Program-made: the position numbers and the translations under genes | Shown here: in pieces, positions 43,524-54,448 of the stretch | Numbering within the stretch: the stretch's first letter is position 1 | Layout: each line of letters begins with the position of its first letter | Assembly: GCF_000422805.1 (NCBI RefSeq) | Contig: NZ_KE383926.1 | Span: forward strand, 164,350-228,349 | From: Nocardioides halotolerans DSM 19273 | Lineage (GTDB): Bacteria; Actinomycetota; Actinomycetes; Propionibacteriales; Nocardioidaceae | Direction of reading: 5' to 3' | DNA: 64,000 bases | Notes under the pieces: generated by a model | Database searches by the model: none | Told to the model about the DNA's origin: nothing | Seen by the model: only the letters and a program-made list of their open reading frames with translations

Positions 43524-44387
43524 GTGTCCGTGCTGCTGGCTCGAGTGCGCACGCACCCGGTGCTCGGTCGCATCTTCCGGTTCCGCCCGCTCGCTCCGCT
43601 GATCGCCGTGCTCCTCGTGCTGGCGACCGCCACCGCCACGGCCGAGGCGCCGACCGGCTCGGTCATCTACGGCCGCCTCAAGGCCCAGGACGTCCGCCTG
43701 TCGATGCCTCCGACCGAGCACCCCAAGGGCATTGCCATCTACTTCCACGGGCAGAACGGCGGCGTCGACAACCGGATGGACGAGCCCTGGCTCCAGGCGC
43801 TCGTGCGGGCCGGCTGGATCGTCGCGTCGTCCGACTTCCACACCGACTCCTGGGGCAACGAGGCGTCGACCCAGGACACCACCAACCTGGTCGCGTGGGC
43901 GGAGGAGCAGAGCGGCGGCGTGCCGATCAAGCTCTACGTCTCGGGGTCGATGGGCGGCACGGTCTCGCTCAACGCCATGACCCACGCCGGACTCGCGCCG
44001 CCGTGCTGGTACGGCGTGAAGCCGGCGATCGACCTGACGAAGATGGACAAGGTGCCCGGTGGCCCGCGAATCATCCGCGAGGCGTTCGGGGGCGACGTGC
44101 CCTTCGACCGCAACCCGGTCAACACGATCGACCAGCTGCCGACCTCGACCCGCTACCGGATGGTGACCTCCCCGGAGGACACGTGGGTCCGGGAGTCGGA
44201 GAACTCCGGGCGGCTGGCCGCCGGCCTCCAGGCGCGCGGCGCGGACGCGTCTCTGTACGTCGTCCACGGCCCCCACGACGACCCGTCGCACTTCGACGTC
44301 GACGACCTGCTGTCCTTCGCCGCCAGCTGCGAGAGCGAGGAGGGCCAGGCGGTCACCGGCGACGGCACCGCCAACGCCGCGTCGTAA
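43524..44387 (+). CDS. Secreted alpha/beta-hydrolase-like protein
   Basis: 287 residues, GTG 43524 after GGAGGAGCATCA. Signal peptide/anchor about 16-40 (PLAPLIAVLLVLATATATA). Fold markers: GIAIYFHGQNGGVDNRM, VASSDFHTDSWG, nucleophile elbow YVSGSMGGTVS and a late His in VVHGPHDDPSHF. An extracellular serine hydrolase or esterase-like protein is likely; substrate unknown. Confidence 0.75.
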   Translation: MSVLLARVRTHPVLGRIFRFRPLAPLIAVLLVLATATATAEAPTGSVIYGRLKAQDVRLSMPPTEHPKGIAIYFHGQNGGVDNRMDEPWLQALVRAGWIVASSDFHTDSWGNEASTQDTTNLVAWAEEQSGGVPIKLYVSGSMGGTVSLNAMTHAGLAPPCWYGVKPAIDLTKMDKVPGGPRIIREAFGGDVPFDRNPVNTIDQLPTSTRYRMVTSPEDTWVRESENSGRLAAGLQARGADASLYVVHGPHDDPSHFDVDDLLSFAASCESEEGQAVTGDGTANAAS

Positions 44388-44408
44388 CCGACGGCGCCCC
44401 GCGCGCGC

Positions 44409-46142
44409 TCAGATCCAGCGCCGGAACCAGATCCGTCCGACCCACTCGCTGTGCGTGAGCAGCTGGTCGGTGAAGATCGGCCAGAACCACGCGAAGTTGA
44501 GCAGGGTCAGCACCACGAACGACCCGCCGACCACCACGCCGGCCGTACGCCGCGCCGAGGGCGCGCGGGACCTGCCGATCAGCTTGCCGATGGTGAGGGT
44601 GAGCGCGAGCACGACGAACGGCAGGATCGCCACGGCGTAGAACAGGAAGATCGGCCGGGTGTCGTACTGCAGCCACGGCAGCCACGTCGACGCCGTGCCC
44701 ACGACGGCCACCCCGAACCGCCAGTCGCGCGCACCGACCCACATCCCCACGGCGTACACCAGCGCGAGGATCCCGCCCCACCAGATCGTCGGCGTGCCGA
44801 TCAGCAGCACCTGCTTGATGCAGCTGCTCCCCTCGGGCGCGTCGCAGCCGCGGGTGCCCGGCTTGATGTCGGTGTCGGCGGCGACGCCTACCGGCCGGTT
44901 GAGCAGCAGCCAGCCCGACGGCTTGGAGGCGTAGGTGTGCGTCGAGCAGTTCAGGAAGTGCGTGTGGAAGGTGTAGAGGTCGCGGTGGTAGTAGTACAGC
45001 GACCGCAGCGACTGGACGGCCTCGCCGAGGCCGTGCGCGTCGGGCTCGCTCGCCGTCGGCCAGCGCTTGCCGCTGTCGGCGACGTTGTTGTCGGAGGTCT
45101 CGGTGGTGCCGTCGTCCTTGACGGTCACCTTGCAGGGCTGCTCCTTGACGAACTGGGTGTACTGCGTCGACGACAGCGACTTCTCGTACTCGTGCGCGTG
45201 CACCAGCCAGCCGGTCCACGTCGCGGTGTAGACGATCCCGCCGATCACGACCAGGTGCACGAACGCCGGCACGCCGTCGGTGACGACCGAGCGCAGCGTC
45301 GCCCACCGGACGCCGAACGAGCGCCGCGCGCCGGCGCCCCACAGCCAGACCAGGACGCCGAAGGCCGCGAGCGGGTAGATCGCGGTCCACTTGGTGCCGA
45401 TCGCCAGGCCCCAGCAGACCCCGCTGGCGAGCAGCCACGGCCGGAAGAGCAGCCCGCGCACCGGCCCGTACGACGCCGGGTCGGACACCTGCTCCGGGAC
45501 GAGCCGGGCCATCCGGGCGCGGTACCAGTCGCGGTCGGCGACCAGGCACGAGACGGCGCAGAGGATGAAGAACGCCAGGAAGATGTCGAGCAGCGCCAGC
45601 CGCGACAGCACGAACTGCAGCCCGTCGAGGCTGAGCAGCAGCCCGCCGACCAGCCCGAGCGCGGTGGAGCCGGTCATCCGGCGCACGAGCCGGCACATCA
45701 CCAGCACCATGAGCGAGCCGACCACCGCCGCCGCGATCCGCCAGCCGAAGGGGTCCATGCCGAAGGCCTTCTCGCCGAGTGCGATCAGCCACTTGCCGGC
45801 CTCGGGGTGCACGATCATCGACGGGCCGTCGGTCCACTGGCCCATGGTGTGGCCGTCGAGGATCTTCTCGTTGGCGTCGTCGACGTAGCCCCGCGCGTAG
45901 CCGTGGTGGAGCAGCGACCACGCGTCCTTGGCGTAGTAGGTCTCGTCGAACTCGAAGGTCCGCGGCGACCCCAGCTTCCACAGCCGCAGGAACAGCGCCA
46001 GCAGCGTGAGCCCGATGCTCGCCGTCCAGCCGACCACCGGGTCCTCGAGGTCGACCCGGCGCCGCGCTCGCTCCCACGCCGTCGGCACGCGGCGGCCGGA
46101 GGAGTCGGAGGACAAGGCCTCCTGCTCCACCACAGCCGTCAC
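44409..46142 (-). CDS. pmt: Dolichyl-phosphate-mannose-protein mannosyltransferase
   Basis: 577 residues, GTG 46142. GT39-type membrane enzyme with ~11 spans. The first periplasmic loop has FEFDETYYAKDAW with the catalytic Asp-Glu pair, then VHPEAGKWLIALGE and DPFGWRIAAAVVGSL. A long periplasmic loop with YYYHRDLYTFHTHF and the end PWLQYDTRPIFLFY are typical. Uses polyprenyl-phosphate mannose to O-mannosylate exported proteins. Divergent from rsmI across 51 nt, a conserved actinobacterial arrangement. Confidence 0.9.
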   Translation of the reverse strand: MTAVVEQEALSSDSSGRRVPTAWERARRRVDLEDPVVGWTASIGLTLLALFLRLWKLGSPRTFEFDETYYAKDAWSLLHHGYARGYVDDANEKILDGHTMGQWTDGPSMIVHPEAGKWLIALGEKAFGMDPFGWRIAAAVVGSLMVLVMCRLVRRMTGSTALGLVGGLLLSLDGLQFVLSRLALLDIFLAFFILCAVSCLVADRDWYRARMARLVPEQVSDPASYGPVRGLLFRPWLLASGVCWGLAIGTKWTAIYPLAAFGVLVWLWGAGARRSFGVRWATLRSVVTDGVPAFVHLVVIGGIVYTATWTGWLVHAHEYEKSLSSTQYTQFVKEQPCKVTVKDDGTTETSDNNVADSGKRWPTASEPDAHGLGEAVQSLRSLYYYHRDLYTFHTHFLNCSTHTYASKPSGWLLLNRPVGVAADTDIKPGTRGCDAPEGSSCIKQVLLIGTPTIWWGGILALVYAVGMWVGARDWRFGVAVVGTASTWLPWLQYDTRPIFLFYAVAILPFVVLALTLTIGKLIGRSRAPSARRTAGVVVGGSFVVLTLLNFAWFWPIFTDQLLTHSEWVGRIWFRRWI

Positions 46143-46193
46143 GACGCGCAACTGTACGGGTGATCGGGCCGACACCCTGCGATGATCGGCGGC

Positions 46194-47042
46194 ATGGCCA
46201 CCCCCGGGACGCTGGTGCTCGCGGGCACGCCGATCGGGCGGGTGGAGGACGCCTCGCCGCGGTTGGCGCGCGAGCTCGCCGAGGCCGACGTGGTCGCCGC
46301 GGAGGACACCCGGCGGCTCAAGCGGCTCACGACCGAGCTGGGCGTCACGGTCGGCGGGCGCATCGTGTCCTACTTCGAGGGCAACGAGTCGCAGCGCACG
46401 CCCGCGCTGCTCGAGGAGCTCGAGGCCGGACGCAGGGTCCTGCTCGTGACCGACGCGGGCATGCCGAGCGTCTCCGACCCGGGCTACCGGCTCGTGGCGG
46501 CGGCGGTGGCGGCCGACGTACCGGTCACCACCGTGCCCGGCCCCTCCGCGGTGCTCGCCGCGCTGGCGGTGTCGGGGCTGCCGGTCGACCGCTTCTGCTT
46601 CGAGGGCTTCCTGCCGCGCAAGCAGGGCGAGCGGGCGCGGCGGCTGGCCGCGCTCGCGGGCGAGGAGCGGACGATGGTGTTCTTCGAGGCGCCGCACCGC
46701 ACCGAAGCCGCGCTGGCGGCGATGGCCGAGGCCTGGGGTGACGACCGCGCGGCCGCGGTCTGCCGCGAGCTGACCAAGACCCACGAGGAGGTACGCCGCG
46801 GGCCGCTCGCCGAGCTCGCCGCCTGGGCCTCCGACGGCGTGCGTGGCGAGGTCACGGTCGTCGTGGCCGGCGCCGGCCCCGAGCCGGGCGTCGCGGCCGA
46901 CGACGACAGCCTGCGCGCGGCCGTGGACGAGCGGGAGGCCGCCGGCATGACGCGCAAGGAGGCGATCGTGGAGGTGGCCCGCTCGGCCGGGGTACCTCGC
47001 CGGGTGGTCTACAACCTCGTGCACTCGAAAGGCCCGCGATGA
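46194..47042 (+). CDS. rsmI: 16S rRNA (cytidine1402-2'-O)-methyltransferase
   Basis: 282 residues from ATG 46194 (ATG 46182 is in frame, but overlaps a TGCGAT hexamer that probably serves as -10). SAM-dependent methylation of C1402. Motifs: LVLAGTPIGRVEDASPRL, DVVAAEDTRRLKRL, VLLVTDAGMPSVSDPG and VPGPSAVLAALAVSGLP, then FEGFLPRKQGER, FFEAPHRTEAAL and the REL(T)KTHEE segment. Normal length. Overlaps the hydrolase gene by 4 nt. Confidence 0.93.
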   Translation: MATPGTLVLAGTPIGRVEDASPRLARELAEADVVAAEDTRRLKRLTTELGVTVGGRIVSYFEGNESQRTPALLEELEAGRRVLLVTDAGMPSVSDPGYRLVAAAVAADVPVTTVPGPSAVLAALAVSGLPVDRFCFEGFLPRKQGERARRLAALAGEERTMVFFEAPHRTEAALAAMAEAWGDDRAAAVCRELTKTHEEVRRGPLAELAAWASDGVRGEVTVVVAGAGPEPGVAADDDSLRAAVDEREAAGMTRKEAIVEVARSAGVPRRVVYNLVHSKGPR

Positions 47043-47878
47043 CCCGCCTGCTGCGCTACCGCCACGACGGCCTCACCTTCGACGTGAAGGACGAGGGGCC
47101 GCTCGACGGCGACCCGGTGGTGCTGCTGCACGGCTTCCCCCAGCGGGCCACCTGCTGGCGCCTCCTCACGCCGCTCCTGCACCCCCACGGGCTCCGCACC
47201 TACGCGCCCGACCAGCGCGGCTACTCGCCCGGCGCGCGGCCCGGGCGGCGCCGCGACTACCGGCTGCCACACCTCGCGGACGACGTCGCCGCGCTGGTGC
47301 AGACGATCGGCCGGCCGGTGCACCTGGTCGGCCACGACTGGGGCGCGGTCGTCGCCTGGGCGGTGGCCGCCCAGCGGCCCGACGACGTCCGCGCGCTCAC
47401 GGCCGTCTCCGTGCCGCACCCGGCCGCCTTCCTCCGGGCCTTCGCGACGTCGACCCAGGCGATGCGCTCGTGGTACATGGCCGCCTTCCAGGTGCCGTTC
47501 CTCCCCGAGCGGATCGGCCGCACCCGGTGGTCCGACGCGAGCCTGGCGCGGATGGGCATGGACGAGGCGAGCCGCGCCCGCTTCCGCAGCGAGATCGTCG
47601 ACGACGGCGCTCTCCCGGGCGGCCTGATGTGGTACCGCGCCCTGCCCCTGGTGACCCCCGGGCACCTCGGCGGCACGGTCCGCGTGCCGACGACCTTCGT
47701 CTGGAGCGACGGCGACCCGACCATCGCTCGGGCCGGCGGGCTGCGCACCCACGAGCACGTCGACGCGCCGTACGAGTACGTCGAGCTCGAGGGCGTGAGC
47801 CACTGGATCCCCGAGGACGCGCCCGACCTGCTGGCGCGGGCGATCCTCGACCGGGTGGCGACGGTGGCGCCCGCGTGA
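47039..47878 (+). CDS. Alpha/beta hydrolase, epoxide-hydrolase-like
   Basis: 279 residues, ATG 47039. VLLHGFPQRATCW (HGxP oxyanion motif), APDQRGYSPGARP, nucleophile elbow VGHDWGAVVAW with Asp as nucleophile, and SHWIPEDAP with the catalytic His. The Asp nucleophile and HGFP motif fit epoxide hydrolase or haloalkane dehalogenase relatives. Substrate unknown. Embedded in the rsmI-tatD operon, with 4-nt overlaps on both sides. Confidence 0.85.
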   Translation: MTRLLRYRHDGLTFDVKDEGPLDGDPVVLLHGFPQRATCWRLLTPLLHPHGLRTYAPDQRGYSPGARPGRRRDYRLPHLADDVAALVQTIGRPVHLVGHDWGAVVAWAVAAQRPDDVRALTAVSVPHPAAFLRAFATSTQAMRSWYMAAFQVPFLPERIGRTRWSDASLARMGMDEASRARFRSEIVDDGALPGGLMWYRALPLVTPGHLGGTVRVPTTFVWSDGDPTIARAGGLRTHEHVDAPYEYVELEGVSHWIPEDAPDLLARAILDRVATVAPA

Positions 47879-48702
47879 GCGAGCGGCCGCCCGCACCGGA
47901 CCCGCTCCCGCACCCGGTCGTCGACAACCACTGCCACCTCGACGTGGCGCGCGGCGACGAGGCCGCGCTGCCGGTCGAGGAGGCGCTCGCGGCCGCGGCC
48001 GCGGTCGGCGTGCCGCGCATCGTGCAGATCGGCTGCGACCTGCGCGGCGCGCGGTGGGCGGTGGAGGCAGCCGCCACCCACCCGGAGCTGGTGGCCGGCG
48101 TCGCGCTGCACCCCAACGAGGCGCCCCGCCTCGCCGACCTCGACGCGGCCCTGACCGAGATCGAGCAGCTCGCCGCGGCGCACGACCGGGTGCGGGCGGT
48201 GGGGGAGACCGGCCTCGACACCTACCGCACCGGCGCGGAGGGCCGGGCGGTCCAGGAGGAGTCGTTCCGGCGCCACGTCGACCTCGCGAAGCGGCTCGAC
48301 AAGACGCTGGTGATCCACGACCGCGACGCCCACGACGACGTGCTGCGCGTGATCGACGACGAGGGCGCACCCGAGCGATGGGTGATGCACTGCTTCTCGG
48401 GCGACGCGGCGTTCGCGCGGGCCTGCCTCGACCGCGGCGCGCACCTCAGCTTCGCCGGCACGGTGACGTTCAAGAACGCCGACCAGGTCCGCGAGGCCGC
48501 CGCGATCGCGCCGATCGACCGGGTGCTCGTCGAGACCGATGCGCCCTACCTCACGCCGATGCCCCACCGCGGCCGGAGCAACGCGTCCTACCTCGTGCCG
48601 CTCACCGTGCGCACCCTCGCTGACCTGCGAAAAGACGACCTGGAGACGCTCTGCGCGGCCATCGACGAGAACACCGAGGGGGCCTTCGGAGGGCCCTGGT
48701 AG
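47875..48702 (+). CDS. tatD: TatD-family metal-dependent hydrolase
   Basis: 275 residues, GTG 47875. TIM-barrel metallohydrolase: DNHCHLDV (metal His pair), GVALHPNEAP, VGETGLDTYRT (Glu ligand), LVIHDRDAHDDVL, MHCFSGDA and LVETDAPYLTP (Asp ligand). TatD homologues act as 3'-5' DNA exonucleases or in D-amino-acyl editing. The tatD - rpf - rsmA - ispE order is conserved in actinobacteria. Confidence 0.92.
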   Translation: MSERPPAPDPLPHPVVDNHCHLDVARGDEAALPVEEALAAAAAVGVPRIVQIGCDLRGARWAVEAAATHPELVAGVALHPNEAPRLADLDAALTEIEQLAAAHDRVRAVGETGLDTYRTGAEGRAVQEESFRRHVDLAKRLDKTLVIHDRDAHDDVLRVIDDEGAPERWVMHCFSGDAAFARACLDRGAHLSFAGTVTFKNADQVREAAAIAPIDRVLVETDAPYLTPMPHRGRSNASYLVPLTVRTLADLRKDDLETLCAAIDENTEGAFGGPW

Positions 48703-48749
48703 CGCCCGCACAGGGCCTCTTGACGGGCAGGGAGAGGCTCGTCACACCG

Positions 48750-48775
48750 GGGGGTCAGGATTTGGACCGACCCCC
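48750..48775 (+). terminator. Hairpin between tatD and rpf
   Basis: GGGGGTC (48750-48756) pairs with GACCCCC (48769-48775) over a 12-nt loop. No T-run. It could terminate the tatD transcript or form part of the rpf leader. Confidence 0.4.
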
Positions 48776-48799
48776 GCAACGCTGGTGTTGTCGTGACCC

Positions 48800-49426
48800 A
48801 TGCAGTCACAGATCCGCAATGCCAGCAGCCGTGTCGGCGTGCGTGCAGCGGCCCTCGCGGCCCTCACCACCCTCGTCCTGACGGGCACCGCCGGCGCCTC
48901 CTCACCGGCCCAGGCGGTCGAGTCGGGCGGGGAGTACGTCGCGGTGACGACGGTCCAGAAGCACGTCAAGCGCGAGCGCTTCGCGGCGCCCGTCGTCGAG
49001 AAGAAGGACAGCTCGATGACCTCCGGCGAGACCCGGGTCGTCCGCGACGGCAAGCCCGGCGTGCGCAACGTGACCTACACGTTCGTCTACGCCGACGGCA
49101 AGCTCACCGCGAAGCACGTCAAGAGCCAGCACGTCCTGAAGAAGCCGCGGCCCAAGGTCGTCCGCGTCGGCACCAAGATCTCGACCGGTGTCTGGGACCG
49201 CCTCGCGAAGTGCGAGTCGGGCGGCAACTGGCACATCAACACCGGCAACGGCTACTACGGCGGCCTGCAGTTCAGCCTCGGCACGTGGCACTCCTACGGC
49301 GGCGCCGGCCTGCCGAGCGAGCACAGCCGCGAGACCCAGATCGCCGTCGCGACGAAGCTCCGCAACGCCTCCGGCGGCTACGGCGCCTGGCCGGCGTGCG
49401 CGGCGAAGCTCGGTCTGCCTCGCTGA
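48800..49426 (+). CDS. Resuscitation-promoting-factor-like protein (G5 + Rpf domain)
   Basis: 208 residues, ATG 48800. Signal peptide about 1-40, a G5-type domain (about 45-125: TTVQKHVKRERFAAPVVEKK, SSMTSGETRVVRDGKPG, TFVYADGKLTAKHV), then the transglycosylase-like Rpf domain (about 128-205): VWDRLAKCESGGNWHINTGN, YYGGLQFSLGTWHSYG, with the catalytic Glu in CESGGNW and a second Cys in WPACAAKLG. It lacks the DUF348 repeats of mycobacterial RpfB. Cleaves peptidoglycan in growth or resuscitation. Conserved position before rsmA. Confidence 0.9.
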   Translation: MQSQIRNASSRVGVRAAALAALTTLVLTGTAGASSPAQAVESGGEYVAVTTVQKHVKRERFAAPVVEKKDSSMTSGETRVVRDGKPGVRNVTYTFVYADGKLTAKHVKSQHVLKKPRPKVVRVGTKISTGVWDRLAKCESGGNWHINTGNGYYGGLQFSLGTWHSYGGAGLPSEHSRETQIAVATKLRNASGGYGAWPACAAKLGLPR

Positions 49427-49499
49427 GAGGCGGCACCCGCAGGGACAGCGCGGGCCGACCACGGCTACCCGACGACACCCGCCCAACTAACCTGCCCAC

Positions 49500-50366
49500 G
49501 TGGAAAGCCTGGTTCGACTGCTCGGCGCGGCCGACGTACGCCGGCTGGCCGCCGAGCTCGACCTGCGGCCCACCAAGCAGCGCGGGCAGAACTTCGTGAT
49601 CGACGCCAACACGGTGCGTCGCATCGTCCGTGAGTCCGGGGTCGGCCCCGACGACGTGGTCGTCGAGGTCGGCCCCGGACTCGGCTCGCTCACCCTCGCG
49701 CTGCTCGAGGTGGCCGACCGGGTCGTGGCCGTCGAGGTCGACGACCTGCTCGCGGCCCGGCTGCCGGCGACGATCGCGGAGCGGGCGGGGGAGCGCGCCG
49801 CTCGCTGCGAGGTGCTCCACGCAGATGCGCTGCGCATCGACGGGGTACCAGGACCGCCACCGACCGCCCTGGTCGCCAACCTTCCCTACAACGTCTCGGT
49901 GCCCGTGCTCCTCCACCTCCTCACCGTCCTCCCGTCGCTGGAGAAGGGCCTGGTCATGGTCCAGGCCGAGGTGGCCGACCGCCTGGCCGCGCCGCCCGGG
50001 TCGCGCACCTACGGCGTGCCGTCGGTGAAGGCCGCGTGGTTCGCCGACGTGCGCCGTGCGGGTGCCGTCGGCCGCAACGTCTTCTGGCCGGCCCCCAACG
50101 TCGACTCCGGCCTCGTCGCCTGGACCCGGCGCGAGCCGCCCGAGACGACGGCGTCGCGCGAGCAGGTCTTCGCGGTCGTGGACGCCGCCTTCGCCCAGCG
50201 GCGCAAGACGCTGCGCGGCGCCCTCGCGCGCCTCGCGGGATCGGCCACTGCCGCCGAGACCGCCCTGCGCGCCGCGGGCGTCGACCCCACCGCGCGCGGG
50301 GAGGTGCTCGAGGTGTCGGCGTACGTCCGCATCGCCGAGGCCCTCGCGCAGGAGGCGCCGGCATGA
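49500..50366 (+). CDS. rsmA: 16S rRNA dimethyladenosine transferase
   Basis: 288 residues, GTG 49500 six nt after TAACCT, so probably leaderless. Dimethylates A1518/A1519. Motifs: LRPTKQRGQNFVIDANTVRR, VVVEVGPGLGSLTLALLE (SAM), VVAVEVDDLL, the VANLPYNVSVPVLLHLL catalytic NLPY motif, and FWPAPNVDSGLVAW. C-terminal helical domain complete. Overlaps ispE by 4 nt. Confidence 0.94.
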   Translation: MESLVRLLGAADVRRLAAELDLRPTKQRGQNFVIDANTVRRIVRESGVGPDDVVVEVGPGLGSLTLALLEVADRVVAVEVDDLLAARLPATIAERAGERAARCEVLHADALRIDGVPGPPPTALVANLPYNVSVPVLLHLLTVLPSLEKGLVMVQAEVADRLAAPPGSRTYGVPSVKAAWFADVRRAGAVGRNVFWPAPNVDSGLVAWTRREPPETTASREQVFAVVDAAFAQRRKTLRGALARLAGSATAAETALRAAGVDPTARGEVLEVSAYVRIAEALAQEAPA

Positions 50367-51257
50367 CGGTCACCGTCCGCGCGCCGGCGAAGATCAACCT
50401 GCACCTCGGCGTCGGTGCGCCGCGCGCCGACGGCTTCCACCCGCTGGTGACCGTCTACCAGGCCGTCGGACTGTGCGACGACGTCACGGCCGAGTCCTCG
50501 CCCGGCTGGCTGCTCGACGTGACCGTCCCCGACTGGATGGACGCCGACGCCGTGCCGGTCACCGGCGACAACCTCGTCGACCGCGCCGCACGGCTGCTCG
50601 CCGGGCACCACGGCATCGACGCACTGGCCTCGGTCTCGGTCGCGAAGGCGATCCCGGTCGCGGGTGGCATGGCCGGTGGCTCGGCCGACGCCGCGGCCGC
50701 CCTCGTCGCGCTCGACCGGCTCTGGCAGCTGCACACCTCCGACGACGACCTGCTCGCGCTCGCGGCCCGGCTCGGCAGCGACGTGCCGTTCGCCCTGCTG
50801 GGCGGTACGGCGCTCGGCACCGGCCGCGGAGAGCTCGTCGAGCCGGTGCCCGACCAGGCCACGTGGTGGTGGGTCGCGGTGCCCTCGGGCGAGGGGCTCT
50901 CGACGCCCGCGGTCTACCGGCGCTTCGACGACCTCACCCCCGACGCGCCCGCGGAGCCGGAGGGAGCGGGCGCGGTGCTGCTCGCCCTCTCGACCGGCGA
51001 CCCCGAGATCCTGGCCGGCGCGCTCCACAACGACCTCGAGGCGGCCGCCCTCGACCTGCGCCCTGACCTCGGCGACCTGCTCGAGCTCGGCGAGCGCTGC
51101 GGCGCGCTGCGCGGGCTGGTGTCGGGGTCCGGGCCGACCTGCGTGTTCCTCGCCGAGAGCGCCGACGCCGCCCGCGGCGTCGCCGGCCGCCTCGCGGAGC
51201 ACCACGAGGTCGTGCTGGTCACCAACGGCCCCGTCGCCGGCGCCCACGTGGTCACCT

Positions 51258-51265
<8 letters not shown>
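50363..51265 (+). CDS. ispE: 4-diphosphocytidyl-2-C-methyl-D-erythritol kinase
   Basis: 300 residues, ATG 50363. GHMP kinase of the MEP isoprenoid pathway. VRAPAKINLHLGVGAPRADG, FHPLVTVYQAV, ATP-binding PVAGGMAGGSADAAAALVAL, GSDVPFALLGGTALGTGRGE and GSGPTCVFLAE are all diagnostic. Normal length. Last 8 nt overlap the ABC-F start. Confidence 0.94.
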
Positions 51266-53063
<1,798 letters not shown>

Positions 53064-53066
53064 CCG

Positions 53067-53558
53067 CTACTCCGAGCCGAACGGCACCAGCAGCCGCCGC
53101 AGCAGCCCGGCCAGCTCCTTCTGCGCCGGGGCCGGCAGGTCGGCGAGCAGCGCCTTCTCGGCCTCGACGAGCGCGGTGAAGGCACCGTCGACCGCGGCCT
53201 TGCCCTCCCGGGTGAGCCGGACGATCACACCCCGCCGGTCGGCCGGGTCGGGGTGGCGCTCCACGAAGCCGCGGTCGGCGAGGCGGTCGACCCGGTTGGT
53301 CATCGTGCCGCTCGTGACCAGGGTGGCGCGGAGCAGCCGGCCAGGCGAGAGCTCGTACGGCGCACCAGCACGCCGCAGCGCCGCGAGCACGTCGAACTCC
53401 CACGACTCGATGTCGTGCTCCGCGAACGCCGCCCCGCGCGCCCGGTCGAGGTGGCGCGCGAGCCGGGAGATCCGGCTGAAGACCGCGATGGCGCCGAGGT
53501 CGAGGTCGGGTCGCTCGCGGGCCCACGCCTCGGTGAGCTCGTCGACCTCGTCTCGCAT
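53067..53558 (-). CDS. MarR-family regulator
   Basis: 163 residues, ATG 53558. Winged-helix: IESWEFDVLAALRRAGAPYE, LSPGRLLRATLVTSGTMTNR, VDRLADRGFVERHPDPADRR and GVIVRLTREGKAAVD. This subfamily has a longer N-terminus and a C-terminal helix pair for dimerisation. Divergent from tam; the gap holds two near-identical palindromes that are probably its operators. Confidence 0.88.
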   Translation of the reverse strand: MRDEVDELTEAWARERPDLDLGAIAVFSRISRLARHLDRARGAAFAEHDIESWEFDVLAALRRAGAPYELSPGRLLRATLVTSGTMTNRVDRLADRGFVERHPDPADRRGVIVRLTREGKAAVDGAFTALVEAEKALLADLPAPAQKELAGLLRRLLVPFGSE

Positions 53559-53587
53559 GCGTGCAGCCTAGCCGCATCGATCGAGAA

Positions 53588-53601
53588 TCTTGACATCAAG
53601 A
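53588..53601. promoter_or_regulatory. MarR operator 1
   Basis: TCTTGA-CA-TCAAGA, 30 nt upstream of the marR start. Shares the TCTTGA/TCAAGA half-sites with the palindrome at 53627-53644; centre-to-centre distance is 41 bp, about four helical turns. Confidence 0.65.
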
Positions 53602-53626
53602 GAGTTTGCGAGGGAAGATGGCAATC

Positions 53627-53644
53627 TATCTTGACGTCAAGATA
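53627..53644. promoter_or_regulatory. MarR operator 2, perfect 18-bp palindrome
   Basis: TATCTTGACGTCAAGATA, fully self-complementary, 15 nt before the tam start and overlapping its leader. Repression of tam by the divergent MarR protein is the simple reading. Confidence 0.75.
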
Positions 53645-53659
53645 TTAGGGAGCCGCCTC

Positions 53660-54448
53660 ATGCCGCACACCTGGGACCCGGACCGCTACCTCGCCTACGC
53701 CGACGAGCGCGGTCGCCCGTTCGTCGAGCTCGTGGCCAGGGTCGGGGCGACCGACCCCGCCGAGGTGGTCGACCTGGGGTGCGGGCCGGGCAACCTCACC
53801 GGCCTGCTCGCCGGACGATGGCCCGGCGCGCACGTCGTCGGGCTCGACTCCAGCCCCGAGATGATCGCCTCGGCTCAGGCGGGCGCCCCTCGCGGCGGAG
53901 GGCCGGTCGAGTACGCCGTCGCCGACCTGCGCGACTGGACCCCGCCCCGGCCGGTCGATGTCCTCGTCAGCAACGCGACGCTCCAGTGGGTGCCCGGGCA
54001 CCTCGAGCTCCTGCCCCGGCTCGTCGCCGCGGTCGCGGACGGCGGCTGGCTCGCCTTCCAGGTGCCGGGCAACTTCGACGAGCCGAGCCACACCCTCCGC
54101 GCCGAGCTCGCCGGCGAGCCGGCGTACGCCGAGCACACGGCCGGCGTCGCCGCGCCGTCCTCCCACGACCCGGCCGACTACTACGACGTCCTCGCTGCGG
54201 CGGGCTGCGAGGTCGACGTGTGGGAGACCACCTACACCCACGTGCTGCGCGGGCCCGACCCCGTGTTCACCTGGGTCTCCGGCACCGGCGCCCGCCCGAC
54301 GCTCCAGGCGCTGCCCGACGACCTGCGGGCGGAGTTCGAGCGCGAGTTCCGGCGCCGCCTCGCGGCCGCCTACCCGGTGCGCGCCGACGGCACCGTGCTG
54401 CTGCCGTTCCGCCGGGTCTTCGCGGTGGCGCGGGTCGGCGCCGCGTGA
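53660..54448 (+). CDS. tam: Trans-aconitate 2-methyltransferase
   Basis: 262 residues from ATG 53660 (GGGAG eight nt before; earlier in-frame ATG 53618 would lie upstream of the operator). Class I SAM methyltransferase: N-terminal TWDPDRYLAYADERGRPFVE, SAM motif VVDLGCGPGNLTGLLA, GLDSSPEMIASAQ, and VSNATLQWVPGHLELLPRL, all characteristic of Tam. Methylates trans-aconitate to detoxify it. Overlaps the VOC gene by 4 nt, and presumably is MarR-controlled. Confidence 0.9.
   Translation: MPHTWDPDRYLAYADERGRPFVELVARVGATDPAEVVDLGCGPGNLTGLLAGRWPGAHVVGLDSSPEMIASAQAGAPRGGGPVEYAVADLRDWTPPRPVDVLVSNATLQWVPGHLELLPRLVAAVADGGWLAFQVPGNFDEPSHTLRAELAGEPAYAEHTAGVAAPSSHDPADYYDVLAAAGCEVDVWETTYTHVLRGPDPVFTWVSGTGARPTLQALPDDLRAEFEREFRRRLAAAYPVRADGTVLLPFRRVFAVARVGAA

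Noticed and set aside
48703..48799. c-di-AMP (ydaO) riboswitch before the rpf gene, as known for some actinobacterial rpf genes
   Set aside because: The leader is only 97 nt and lacks the conserved ydaO segments; only a simple hairpin is present.
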